From contig NZ_JABTTS010000002.1 of the NCBI RefSeq assembly GCF_018638295.1, forward strand, positions 1-64,000: 64,000 nucleotides of DNA, read 5' to 3'. The stretch's first letter is position 1. Every line of letters begins with the position of its first letter. Position numbers and translations under genes: made by a program. Origin of the DNA: Streptomyces sp. CHD11 (GTDB lineage Bacteria > Actinomycetota > Actinomycetes > Streptomycetales > Streptomycetaceae). Of this stretch, positions 29,518-37,748 are shown one piece after another. The notes beneath the pieces were generated by a model, which had not been told where the DNA came from, did no database searches, and saw only the letters and a program-made list of their open reading frames with translations.

Positions 29518-30812
29518 CAACAGAAGCCACCCCCCACCCCCCACCCAGCGCACCCGGCGACGCCGCTCAACCCCCACCAGGGCCGCCCGCACCCGGCATC
29601 GAGAGCCGCACGCGTGGCGCGGGTGGGAACACCCGGGCCGAAGGCGCGGCCGAGGCCGAAACCCCCACCCAGCAGCCGCGGGCGGAACCCCCCGCCCAGC
29701 CGCCGCGGGCAGAAGGCCTCCTCCTCGGCCTGGCCGCAGGCGACGCCGCCGGCTGGCCCGCCGCCCGCCACCGCGCGGCGAGAATGCCGGAGTGGACCCG
29801 CCGCCTCACCCGCGAGCTCGACACCTTCGCCGAACAGAACGCGACGACCACCCTCCCCGTGCCCATCGCCCTCAACCAGCCCTCCGAACCGCTCCGCCTC
29901 GGCCCCTCCGACGACGCCGAATGGGCGGCCTTCGCCGCCGAGGCGGTCCTGCGCGCCGGTGACGACACCGTCTTCGGCGACCTCAGCCGCGAACGCCGTA
30001 CCCGCGCGGCCATCGACCTGACCTGGAGCACCGTGGCCGGCGAGGTCGCCGCGGCGGCGCACCGCGCCCCCGAGACGGAGTCCGCCGTACTCCCCCTGCG
30101 CGCCCGCATCTCCGTCCGCGCCGGTCTCGGCAACCTGGCCACCGGTCTGCGCCCGCCCGCCACCGGCCACGACAACCCGCACTACTTCGACGACGCGGCC
30201 TGCGTACGGGCCTGCGTGCTGGCCGTGGCCCACCCCGGCGATCCCCGCGCCGCCGCCGATCTCGCCGAGTTCGACGCCCGCTACACCCAGGACGGCGACG
30301 GCGTGCGCGGCGCCCGCGCCATGGCCGCCGCCGTCGCACTGGCCCTGACCGGCGCCGACCCGGAAACCTGCGTGGCCGCGGCCTGCGCCGAGCTGCCCGA
30401 GGACACGGAGATCGGCCGCAACGTCCGGTACGCGCTGAGACTCGCGGCGGACGCCGACAGTGCCTTCGCCCTCGTACCGCCGCTCGAGCACCACATCGTC
30501 GACCACGTCTACAGCTACGGCATCGCAGCCGCCGAGACGGTGCCGGTCGCCCTCGCGCTCACCGTCGCCGCCCGCGGCAGGATCGCCGAGGCGGTCCCGG
30601 CGGCGGCCTGTCTGTCCCGGGTCGCGGACTCCGCCCCGGCCCTCGCCGGCGCCCTCACCGGCGCACTGGGCGGCGGCGCGGCCGTCCCCGCGTCGTGGCG
30701 GGAGAGCTGCCGCACCCTCTCCGGCTGTGTGCTCCCCCGGCTCACCGGCACCGACCTGGTGGAACTCGCCGGACAACTGGCAGCCGCGTACCCGTCCCCG
30801 ACGGAGGGATGA
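29514..30812 (+). CDS. ADP-ribosylglycohydrolase-like protein with degenerate metal site (paralogue 2)
   Basis: This encodes 432 residues. The first 70 are Pro/Ala/Glu-rich and disordered-looking (PPPSAPGDAAQPPPGPPAPG). The fold then resembles its neighbours (AEGLLLGLAAGDAAGWPAAR, DDAEWAAFAAEAVLRAGDD, CVRACVLAVAHPGDPRAAAD). The key sites are altered: the first motif is GDAAG rather than GDALG, the acidic TDDT is replaced by GPSDDAEW, and the late DADS-type motif reads SRVADSAPALAGALTGALGG. Metal binding may therefore be changed or lost, and it could be a substrate-specific or regulatory partner of its paralogues. It overlaps paralogue 1 by four bases and ends eight bases before paralogue 3. 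Confidence 0.8.
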   Translation: MTTEATPHPPPSAPGDAAQPPPGPPAPGIESRTRGAGGNTRAEGAAEAETPTQQPRAEPPAQPPRAEGLLLGLAAGDAAGWPAARHRAARMPEWTRRLTRELDTFAEQNATTTLPVPIALNQPSEPLRLGPSDDAEWAAFAAEAVLRAGDDTVFGDLSRERRTRAAIDLTWSTVAGEVAAAAHRAPETESAVLPLRARISVRAGLGNLATGLRPPATGHDNPHYFDDAACVRACVLAVAHPGDPRAAADLAEFDARYTQDGDGVRGARAMAAAVALALTGADPETCVAAACAELPEDTEIGRNVRYALRLAADADSAFALVPPLEHHIVDHVYSYGIAAAETVPVALALTVAARGRIAEAVPAAACLSRVADSAPALAGALTGALGGGAAVPASWRESCRTLSGCVLPRLTGTDLVELAGQLAAAYPSPTEG

Positions 30813-30819
30813 TGCAGAC

Positions 30820-32001
30820 ATGACGCGCGAAGAACCGCAATTCACCCCGCCCGGTCCGTCCCTGGAGGAGCGGATCACCGGCGCCCTCGTCGGAGCGGCC
30901 GTCGGGGACGCCCTCGGCGGACCGGTCGAGGGCTACTCCCCCGAGCAGATCCTGGAGCGCCACGGCGGGCGCGTACACGGTGTCGTCGGCCCGTGGAACG
31001 GCGACGCGTGGCGCACCGCCCGCCCCATCGCGCCGTACCACAAGGGTGACGGCCACATCACCGACGACACCCTGATGACCCACGCGCTGGTCCGGGTCTA
31101 CGCGAAGGTCCGGGACCACCTGGACGCCCACGCGGTCGCCGATCACCTGGTCCCGGACCTGATGACGAACCCGCGCTGGATCCCGGAGCTGGAGGCGGAG
31201 ACGATCCCGCTGCACCGGCTCTTCCTCGCCGAGAAGTGGCTGGTGGCCCGGCTGCACTACGGTCACATCGACCCGCGCGAGGCGGGCACCGGCAACATCG
31301 TCAACTGCGGGGCCGCGATGTACATGGCCCCGGCCGGACTGGTCAACGCCGCCCACCCGGCCGCCGCCTACGCCGAGGCGCTGGATGTGGCGGGCGCCCA
31401 TCAGTCGTCGTACGGCAGGGAGGCGGCCGGTGTCTTCGCGGCGGCCGTCGCGGCGGCGTGCGCACCGGGCGCGACGCCGGACTCGGTGGTCGCCGCGTGC
31501 CTGTCCCTGGCGAAGGACGGAACCCGGGAGGCGATCGACAAGGTCTGCGACGCGGCGTCGCGCCATACGGACACCGAGTCGGCGCTGCGTCCGCTGCGGG
31601 AGGCGGTGGCCCCCTACGACACCGTGGGCCCCGACTACCGCTCCCCCTCCCTGGGCGCGCGCCGCCCTTCACGGCTGCACTCCATCGAGGAACTCCCCAT
31701 CGCCCTGGGCATGGTGGTGGCGGCGGGGGGCGACTTCCGGCACGCGGTGCTGGGCGCGGTGAACTACGGCCGCGACTGCGACTCCATCGCCACGATGGCG
31801 GGCGCCGTGACCGGCGCGCTCGGCTCGCCCGTCCCGGAGGACTGGTCCAAGACGGTGGCCGAGGCCAGCCGCCTCGACCTGTGGGAACCGGGGGTCACAC
31901 TGACCGGAGTGACCCGGGAGGTCTTCGCACGCGATGTGCGGCGCCGTCGCGCCCATGAGCGGGCCGTCGCGGAACTGGGAGGCCCGGGTTGCTCCGACTG
32001 A
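30820..32001 (+). CDS. ADP-ribosylglycohydrolase family protein (paralogue 3)
   Basis: This 393-residue protein is the most canonical of the four. It has ITGALVGAAVGDALGGPVEG, then GDGHITDDTLMTHALVRVY (intact TDDT) and AVNYGRDCDSIATMAGAVTG (intact D-x-D-S). An insertion of about 70 residues between them (LEAETIPLHRLFLAEKWLVA, TGNIVNCGAAMYMAPAGLVN) resembles the ARH subgroup found in catabolic clusters rather than DraG proper. The ATG at 30820 is preceded by GGAGGGATG; another ATG at 30812 is out of frame. It overlaps the next gene by 13 bases. Confidence 0.9.
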   Translation: MTREEPQFTPPGPSLEERITGALVGAAVGDALGGPVEGYSPEQILERHGGRVHGVVGPWNGDAWRTARPIAPYHKGDGHITDDTLMTHALVRVYAKVRDHLDAHAVADHLVPDLMTNPRWIPELEAETIPLHRLFLAEKWLVARLHYGHIDPREAGTGNIVNCGAAMYMAPAGLVNAAHPAAAYAEALDVAGAHQSSYGREAAGVFAAAVAAACAPGATPDSVVAACLSLAKDGTREAIDKVCDAASRHTDTESALRPLREAVAPYDTVGPDYRSPSLGARRPSRLHSIEELPIALGMVVAAGGDFRHAVLGAVNYGRDCDSIATMAGAVTGALGSPVPEDWSKTVAEASRLDLWEPGVTLTGVTREVFARDVRRRRAHERAVAELGGPGCSD

Positions 32002-33410
32002 CCTGGGTCCAGCCGGAGGACCTGATCGGCCACGAACTGCGCCAGGCGTCCCTGGACGGCCGCGCGCCCTCGGCCGTCGCGGCCCGCTGGCGGGCGGCGG
32101 GCGGCCCCGAAGCCCCCCTGGCCGCGGGTGCCTCCCCGACCCCCGCTTCCCGCTACCTCCGCCTCCTCGCCACCGACCTCCTGGACGAGCTCGCCGACCT
32201 CCCCAGCACGCTGGCCGACGCGGAACCGACCGGCCTTACCGCCATCAGGTCCCTGTGCGCCGACTGGCCGCTCACCGCGGGCGGTCGAGTGGGGGACGGC
32301 GGTCGCGGCGACGCCCCGCGGACGCCGGGCCGCACGGCCCGGCCCCACCCGGCGTCCCCCGCCCGCCTGGAAGCCGCCTGGCTCGGCAGGGCGGTCGGCT
32401 GCCTGCTGGGCAAGCCGGTGGAAAAGCTCCCCCTCACCGCCATCCGGCACCTCGCCCAGGCCGCCGGCAACTGGCCCCTGACCACCTACTTCACCGCTCG
32501 TGGCGTCCCCGGGGACCTCCTCGCCCGCCACCCCTGGAACCGCCGCTCCGCGTCCACCTCCCTCGCCGAGAACATCGACGGCATGCCCGAGGACGACGAC
32601 CTCGACCACCCCCTGCTCGTCCTGCTCCTCCTCCAGCGCCACGGCCGCACCTTCACCACCTCCGACGTGGCCCGCGTCTGGCTGGACGAACTCCCGGCCG
32701 GCCGCGCCTTCACCGCCGAACGCGTCGCCTACCGCAACCTCCTCAGCGGGCTGGAGCCCCCGCTGACCGCCCGCCACCGCAACCCCTTCCGCGAATGGAT
32801 CGGCGCCCTGATCCGCGCGGACATGCACGGCTGGACCAACCCCGGCGACCCGGCCGCCGCCGCCGAGCAGGCGCACCGCGACGCGACGCTCACCCACACC
32901 GGCAACGGCGTCTACGCCGCGATGTTCACCGCCGCCGTCATCGCCACCGCCGCCACGGGGGACCACGACGTCCACGCCTGCCTGCGCACCGGCCTCGCCG
33001 TGGTCCCTCCCCGCTCCCGCCTCGCCGGGGCCGTCCGGCAGGGCATCCGGCTGGCCCACGAGCACGCCGACTTCCAGACCGTCGTCGACCTCCTGCACCA
33101 CACCCACGCCTCCACCCACCACTGGGTGCACGCCATCCCCAACACCGCCCTGATCGCCGCGGCGCTCACCCACGCGGACGGCGACTTCACCGGCTCCATC
33201 TGCCGCGCGGTCTCCGGCGGCTGGGACACCGACTCGGCCGGCGCCACCGCCGGCAGCGTCGCCGGCCTGCTCGCGGGCTCACCCGACGCGCTCCCCGAAC
33301 GCTGGACGGCCCCGCTGAAGAACCGCCTGGCCACCTCCGTGGGCGACTTCCACGGCACCGGCTTCGACACCCTGGCCCGTCTGACCCATCTGGAGGCCTC
33401 CCGCCCATGA
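31989..33410 (+). CDS. ADP-ribosylglycohydrolase family protein (paralogue 4), N-terminally extended
   Basis: This encodes 473 residues from the TTG at 31989, inside the previous gene. The N-terminal 120 or so residues (LTWVQPEDLIGHELRQASLD, YLRLLATDLLDELADLPSTL) precede the fold. The fold then begins at LEAAWLGRAVGCLLGKPVEK, with the acidic motif SLAENIDGMPEDDDLDHPLL in place of TDDT, and HTGNGVYAAMFTAAVIATAA. The late motif is VSGGWDTDSAGATAGSVAGL. The second and last sites keep the acidic ligands, so it may be active with a different specificity. Its stop overlaps the CoA-transferase start (ATGA, 33407-33410). Confidence 0.85.
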   Translation: MLRLTWVQPEDLIGHELRQASLDGRAPSAVAARWRAAGGPEAPLAAGASPTPASRYLRLLATDLLDELADLPSTLADAEPTGLTAIRSLCADWPLTAGGRVGDGGRGDAPRTPGRTARPHPASPARLEAAWLGRAVGCLLGKPVEKLPLTAIRHLAQAAGNWPLTTYFTARGVPGDLLARHPWNRRSASTSLAENIDGMPEDDDLDHPLLVLLLLQRHGRTFTTSDVARVWLDELPAGRAFTAERVAYRNLLSGLEPPLTARHRNPFREWIGALIRADMHGWTNPGDPAAAAEQAHRDATLTHTGNGVYAAMFTAAVIATAATGDHDVHACLRTGLAVVPPRSRLAGAVRQGIRLAHEHADFQTVVDLLHHTHASTHHWVHAIPNTALIAAALTHADGDFTGSICRAVSGGWDTDSAGATAGSVAGLLAGSPDALPERWTAPLKNRLATSVGDFHGTGFDTLARLTHLEASRP

Positions 33411-34651
33411 CGCCCTCCGACCCGGCCCCCGCCGCGGCACCGCCCGCCCGCACGCCCGCCCCCGCCGATCCCCCGCTGACCGGCCTGCGCGTCCTGGACC
33501 TCGCCACCCTCTTCGCCGGCCCCCTCGCCGCGACCCTGCTCGGCGACTTCGGCGCGGAGGTCGTCAAGGTCGAGCATCCGACGAAACCGGACCCCTCCCG
33601 GGGCCACGGCCCGTCGAAGGACGGCATCGGCCTGTGGTGGAAGATGCTCGGCCGCAACAAACGAACCATCACCCTGGACCTGTCCACCCCCGGCGGCCGG
33701 TCCACCCTGCTGCGGCTGGCGGCCACCGCCGACGTCGTCGTCGAGAACTTCCGCCCCGGCACCCTGGAGAAGTGGGACCTGGGGTGGCCCGAACTGTCCG
33801 CCGTGAACCCCCGCCTGGTCCTGGCCCGGGTCACCGGCTTCGGCCAGTTCGGCCCGTACGCGCACCGTCCCGGCTTCGGGACCCTCGCCGAGGCGATGAG
33901 CGGCTTCGCCGCGATCACCGGCGAACCGGACGCCCCGCCGACCCTCCCTCCCTTCGGCCTCGCGGACTCCATCGCCGGCCTGACCACGGCGTACGCGATC
34001 ATGACCGCTCTCGCCGCCCGCGACCGCACCGGAGAGGGCCAGGTCGTCGACACGGCACTGATCGAACCGATCCTGACCGCGCTCGGCCCGCAGCCCACCT
34101 GGTACGACCAGCTCGGCCACGTCCAGCCCCGCACCGGCAACCGCTCCCAGAACAACGCCCCGCGCGGGACCTACCTCACCGCCGACGGCACCTGGGTCGC
34201 CGTGTCCACCTCGGCCCAGTCGATCGCCGAGCGCCTGATGGTGCTGGTGGGCCGCCCGGATCTGATCGACGAGCCCTGGTTCGCCACCGGCGGGGACCGG
34301 GCCCGGCACGCGGACGTCCTGGACGAGGCGGTCGGCGGCTGGATCGCCCGGCACACCCGTACCGACGTCCTGGCGGCCTTCGAGAAGGCGGAGGCGGCCG
34401 CCGCCCCCGTCCAGGACGTACGGGACGTCATGACCGACCCCCAGTACCAGGCACTGGACACCATCACCACCGTCGACGACCCCGAGCTGGGTCCGCTGCG
34501 CATGCAGAACGTCCTCTTCCGGCTCTCCGCCACCCCGGGCGCGATCCGCTGGGCGGGCCGCCCGCACGGCGCGGACACCGAGGCGGTCCTGACCGAGCTG
34601 GGCCTCGGCCCCGACGACCTCGCGGCGCTGCGCTCGGAGGGCGCGCTGTGA
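33407..34651 (+). CDS. class III (CaiB/BaiF) CoA transferase
   Basis: This encodes 414 residues of the interlocked-dimer CoA-transferase family. Signatures are LTGLRVLDLATLFAGPLAAT, GDFGAEVVKVEHP, NKRTITLDLSTPGG, VVVENFRPGTLEKW and the catalytic Asp in GEGQVVDTALIEPILTALG. Such enzymes move CoA from a donor such as succinyl-CoA to a carboxylic acid through an aspartyl-CoA thioester. Coupled to a CitE-like lyase, the likely job is activating a hydroxy-acid that the lyase then cleaves, as in itaconate/citramalate or malate degradation; the acid is not identifiable. The start is the ATG at 33407 overlapping the previous stop; the next gene's GTG overlaps its stop. Confidence 0.92.
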   Translation: MTPSDPAPAAAPPARTPAPADPPLTGLRVLDLATLFAGPLAATLLGDFGAEVVKVEHPTKPDPSRGHGPSKDGIGLWWKMLGRNKRTITLDLSTPGGRSTLLRLAATADVVVENFRPGTLEKWDLGWPELSAVNPRLVLARVTGFGQFGPYAHRPGFGTLAEAMSGFAAITGEPDAPPTLPPFGLADSIAGLTTAYAIMTALAARDRTGEGQVVDTALIEPILTALGPQPTWYDQLGHVQPRTGNRSQNNAPRGTYLTADGTWVAVSTSAQSIAERLMVLVGRPDLIDEPWFATGGDRARHADVLDEAVGGWIARHTRTDVLAAFEKAEAAAAPVQDVRDVMTDPQYQALDTITTVDDPELGPLRMQNVLFRLSATPGAIRWAGRPHGADTEAVLTELGLGPDDLAALRSEGAL

Positions 34652-35478
34652 AGGGCTACCCGCTGACCTGGCTGTACGCCCCCGGCGACCGTCCCCCCGT
34701 GGTCGCCAAGGCGCTGGCCTCGGGGGCCCATGTCGTGGTGATCGACCTGGAGGACGCGGTGGCTCCCGACCGCAAGGCGTACGCCCGGTCGGCCACCGCC
34801 GAGCTGCTGCGCGACCCCCAGCCGGTCCCGGTCCACGTCCGCGTCAACGCCCTGTCCGGCCCCTGGGGACGCGCCGACCTCGCGGCCGTCGCCCCGGCCC
34901 CCGGGCTGTCCGGGCTGCGGCTGCCGAAGGTGTCGTCCCCGTCCGACGTCGTACGCGTCGCACGCCGGGTGGTGTCCGCCCGCGGTGGTGTACCTCCCTT
35001 GTACGCCCTCCTGGAGACGGCCCTCGGCATCGAGCGCGCCCACGCGGTGGCCACCGCCCATCCGTCCCTGCGCGGGATCGCCATCGGGGAGGCGGATCTA
35101 CGGGCGGACCTGGGCGTACGCGACGACGTGGGCCTCGACTACTCCCGCTCGCGGGTGGTCGTCGCCGCGCGGGCGGCCGGCCTGCCCCCGCCCACCCAGT
35201 CCGTGCACCCCGACACCCGCGACCTGGACGGTCTGATGGCCTCCTGTGCCCGGGGCCGCGCCCTGGGCTTCCTGGGCCGTGCCGCGATCCACCCCCGCCA
35301 GCTCCCGGTCATCGAGCGGGCCTACCTGCCCACGGAGCAGGAGATCGAGCAGGCGGAAACCGTCCTCAGGGCGGCCGCCGTGACCCAGGGCGCCCAAGCC
35401 CTCCCCGACGGCACCTTCGTCGACAGAGCAGTAGTCACCACAGCCCGCCACACCCTGACCCTCCCGCACACCCCCTGA
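34648..35478 (+). CDS. HpcH/HpaI aldolase / citrate lyase beta-like (CitE) protein
   Basis: This encodes 276 residues of the CitE-like TIM-barrel family. LTWLYAPGDRPPVVAKALAS, GAHVVVIDLEDAVAPDRKAY (metal-proximal acids), VHVRVNAL, LRLPKVSSPSDVV, LYALLETALGIERAHAVA (metal-ligand Glu) and IAIGEADLRADLGV (metal-ligand Asp) are all in place. Stand-alone CitE enzymes cleave or form 3-hydroxyacyl-CoA thioesters such as malyl-CoA or citramalyl-CoA, giving acetyl-CoA plus a keto acid. The GTG is inside the CoA-transferase stop (GTGA). It is the last gene of the six-gene operon. Confidence 0.9.
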   Translation: MKGYPLTWLYAPGDRPPVVAKALASGAHVVVIDLEDAVAPDRKAYARSATAELLRDPQPVPVHVRVNALSGPWGRADLAAVAPAPGLSGLRLPKVSSPSDVVRVARRVVSARGGVPPLYALLETALGIERAHAVATAHPSLRGIAIGEADLRADLGVRDDVGLDYSRSRVVVAARAAGLPPPTQSVHPDTRDLDGLMASCARGRALGFLGRAAIHPRQLPVIERAYLPTEQEIEQAETVLRAAAVTQGAQALPDGTFVDRAVVTTARHTLTLPHTP

Positions 35479-35532
35479 CCCCCACCCGAGCCCTCGGCCC
35501 CGGGCCCTCTCCACCCCCGCGTCCCCCGCGTC

Positions 35533-35637
35533 CCCGCGGGCAATCGTGCCGCAGGGCGGCACGGGTGGGCGACGGCCGAGAGCGGAGGAGGCATCCCGCC
35601 GGCGCCGGGCCGCGCGCCACCCCCGCCCGGCACACAC
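35533..35637 (+). repeat. dispersed intergenic repeat, family A copy 1
   Basis: About 100 bases begin CCCGCGGGCAATCGTGCCGC and end near a GCCGGGC/CCCGCCCGG stretch. The start and end blocks recur at 56346-56480. It contains the small stem GTGCCGC-AGG-GCGGCAC. From memory, versions of this element are common in Streptomyces intergenic DNA. It sits between convergent genes. Confidence 0.6.
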
Positions 35638-35638
35638 C

Positions 35639-35667
35639 GAGGGCGCCCGGAAGATCCGAGCGCCCTC
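35639..35667. terminator. hairpin terminator between the glycohydrolase operon and lgt
   Basis: GAGGGCGC (35639-35646) pairs perfectly with GCGCCCTC (35660-35667) around a 13-base loop, between convergent genes. Confidence 0.7.
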
Positions 35668-35687
35668 GACGTCGTACGACGGACCGG

Positions 35688-36752
35688 TCAGCCCTTCTTC
35701 GCCGACCCGGCCTCGTCCTTGGAATCCTTGGAGGCCTTGGAGTCCTCGGAGTCCTCGGAGGCCTCGGATCCCTTGGAATCCTCGACACCTCCGGAAGCCT
35801 CGGAACTCTCAGGTGTCTCAGGGCTCTCGGGGTCGGAGCTCCCGGAACCTTCGGAGCTCTCGGAGGAACCCTCCGGCGACTTGCCGGTGTCAGCCGCGTC
35901 CCCTCCCCCCGGGGAAACCTCGCCCTCACCGCCGGAGCCGCCCGGCTCCACCTCTTCCTCCCGCCCCGGCCGCTTCCGCGCGGACAGCACGAGGTACACC
36001 ACCGCCAGCAGGAACACCAGGATCGAGGTCCAGTTGTTCAGCCGCAGTCCCAGGATCTCGTGCGCCTCGTCGACCCGCATGTACTCGATCCAGAACCGCC
36101 CCGCGCAGTAGGCGGCGACGTACAGCGCGAACGCCCGCCCGTGCCCGAGCTTGAAGCGGCGGTCCGCCCAGATCACCAGCAGCGCCACACCGACGCACCA
36201 CAGCGACTCGTACAGGAACGTCGGGTGGTACGTACCCGGGACCCGTCCGTCGGACGAGGACGTGATCTCCACCGCCCACGGCAGGTCCGTGGACCGCCCG
36301 TACAGCTCCTGGTTGAACCAGTTGCCCCAGCGCCCGATCGCCTGCGCGAGGGCGATACCCGGCGCGATGGCGTCGGCGTAGGCGGGCAGCGCGATGCCCC
36401 GGCGCCGACAGCCGATCCAGGCGCCCACCGCGCCGAAGGCGATCGCACCCCAGATACCGAGGCCGCCCTCCCAGATCTTGAAGGCGTCCACCCAGTCACG
36501 GCCCTCGCTGAAGTACAGCTGGTAGTCCGTGATCACGTGGTAGAGCCGGCCGCCGATCAGGCCGAAGGGCACCGCCCAGACAGCGATGTCGGCCACCGTG
36601 CCGGCTCGCCCGCCCCGGGCGACCCAGCGCTTGTTGCCGAGCCAGACGGCGACGAAGACGCCGATGATGATGCAGAACGCGTAGCCGCGCAGCGGAACGG
36701 GGCCGAGGTACAGCACCCCGCTCGACGGGCTGGGAATATAGGCAAGTTCCAT
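35688..36752 (-). CDS. lgt: prolipoprotein diacylglyceryl transferase with acidic C-terminal tail
   Basis: This integral membrane enzyme transfers diacylglycerol to the lipobox Cys of prolipoproteins such as LivK. It is 354 residues with about seven membrane helices up to residue 275. The family motif is QAIGRWGNWFNQELYGR (141-152 core), and LIGGRLYHVITD and GHGRAFALYVAAYCAGRFWI are also conserved. The last 80 residues form a Ser/Glu/Asp/Lys low-complexity tail (SSESSEGSGSSD, then ASEDSEDSKASKDSKDE), probably cytoplasmic and disordered. The core enzyme is normal length; I believe such tails are seen in other actinobacterial Lgt. The start is the ATG at 36752. Confidence 0.95.
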   Translation of the reverse strand: MELAYIPSPSSGVLYLGPVPLRGYAFCIIIGVFVAVWLGNKRWVARGGRAGTVADIAVWAVPFGLIGGRLYHVITDYQLYFSEGRDWVDAFKIWEGGLGIWGAIAFGAVGAWIGCRRRGIALPAYADAIAPGIALAQAIGRWGNWFNQELYGRSTDLPWAVEITSSSDGRVPGTYHPTFLYESLWCVGVALLVIWADRRFKLGHGRAFALYVAAYCAGRFWIEYMRVDEAHEILGLRLNNWTSILVFLLAVVYLVLSARKRPGREEEVEPGGSGGEGEVSPGGGDAADTGKSPEGSSESSEGSGSSDPESPETPESSEASGGVEDSKGSEASEDSEDSKASKDSKDEAGSAKKG

Positions 36753-36848
36753 GGCAGGGTCGACGCTACCGTGCCGGACCGGCCGCGCGGTGGGCGGCCC
36801 GGCAACGGCTCCATAACAGGAAGACCGGAGTTCCCCCGGTGACCGGCG

Positions 36849-37628
36849 CTACGCCTTGTTCGCCTCCTCGACCATCTCCTTGAGCTTCTCGGGGGTCATC
36901 GCGCGGTCCGCGTAGATGTTCTCGCCCTCGAACAGCACGGTCGGTGTGCCGCTGAAGCCGCCCGTCTGGAACGCCTCGTGCGACTTGGCGACCCAGCTGT
37001 TGTGCGTGCCGTCCTCGACGCAGGCGCGGAAGGCGGGGGTGTCGAGTCCCTCGACCTTGCCGGCCAGGTCGATCAGCCTGTCCTTGTCGGCGAAGGCGTC
37101 CTCGCTCTCCATCGGCTGGTTCTCGAACAGCACGTCGTGGTAGGCGGCGAACTTCCCGGCGTCCTGGGCGCAGGCGGCCGCGTTGGCCGCGTTGCGCGAG
37201 CCGGTGCCGCCCATGCCGCCGTCGATCAGGGTGACCAGGTGGTACTCCACCTTCAGCTGACCGGCGTCGGTCAGCTCACGGAGGGTGGGGCTGTAGACCT
37301 GCTCGAAGGACTTGCAGGCCGGGCAGCGGAAGTCCTCCCACACCGTGAGCGTCGCCTTGGCGTCCGGTTTCCCGACCGGGATGGCGGTGCCGTCCTTGCC
37401 GAGGGCGCCCGAGGGCGCCACGACCGGGCCCGTCGCCTCGCTCTCGCTGTCGTCGTCGCCGGAATTGGCGGCGACCACACCGATCACCGCCGCCAGCCCC
37501 AGGACACAGACCACGCTCGCGCCCACGATCAGGGCGCGCCGTCGCTTGTCCGCCGCCTTCTGCTTCTCGCGCTCGGCCGCCAGCCGCTCCCTGGCGGTGC
37601 GCTTTCCCTCTCGCTTCTTCTCGCTCAC
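36849..37628 (-). CDS. membrane-anchored DsbA-like thioredoxin-fold protein
   Basis: This encodes 259 residues. A very basic cytoplasmic N-terminus of 30 residues precedes a transmembrane segment (31-54, RALIVGASVVCVLGLAAVIG). An acidic Ser/Asp linker and a periplasmic-side DsbA/DsbG-type domain follow. The redox site is F-R-C-P-A-C-K at 101-106, and the cis-Pro lies in GFSGTPTVLFEGENI. It is likely an exported thiol oxidase or isomerase anchored outside the membrane. The start is the GTG at 37628; the open frame runs 18 codons further up. It sits 120 bases downstream of trpA and 96 bases upstream of lgt, all on one strand. Confidence 0.9.
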   Translation of the reverse strand: MSEKKREGKRTARERLAAEREKQKAADKRRRALIVGASVVCVLGLAAVIGVVAANSGDDDSESEATGPVVAPSGALGKDGTAIPVGKPDAKATLTVWEDFRCPACKSFEQVYSPTLRELTDAGQLKVEYHLVTLIDGGMGGTGSRNAANAAACAQDAGKFAAYHDVLFENQPMESEDAFADKDRLIDLAGKVEGLDTPAFRACVEDGTHNSWVAKSHEAFQTGGFSGTPTVLFEGENIYADRAMTPEKLKEMVEEANKA

Positions 37629-37748
37629 ACCCCGCAGAACGAACCGGGGAGGCGCACAGCGCCTCCCCGGTCCCAGGTCCACCCGTACGAGGGACCCGTA
37701 TGACTGCCTGCCGGTCGCGGCCCTCTTCTGCTGCCGGTACCGGCCCGG

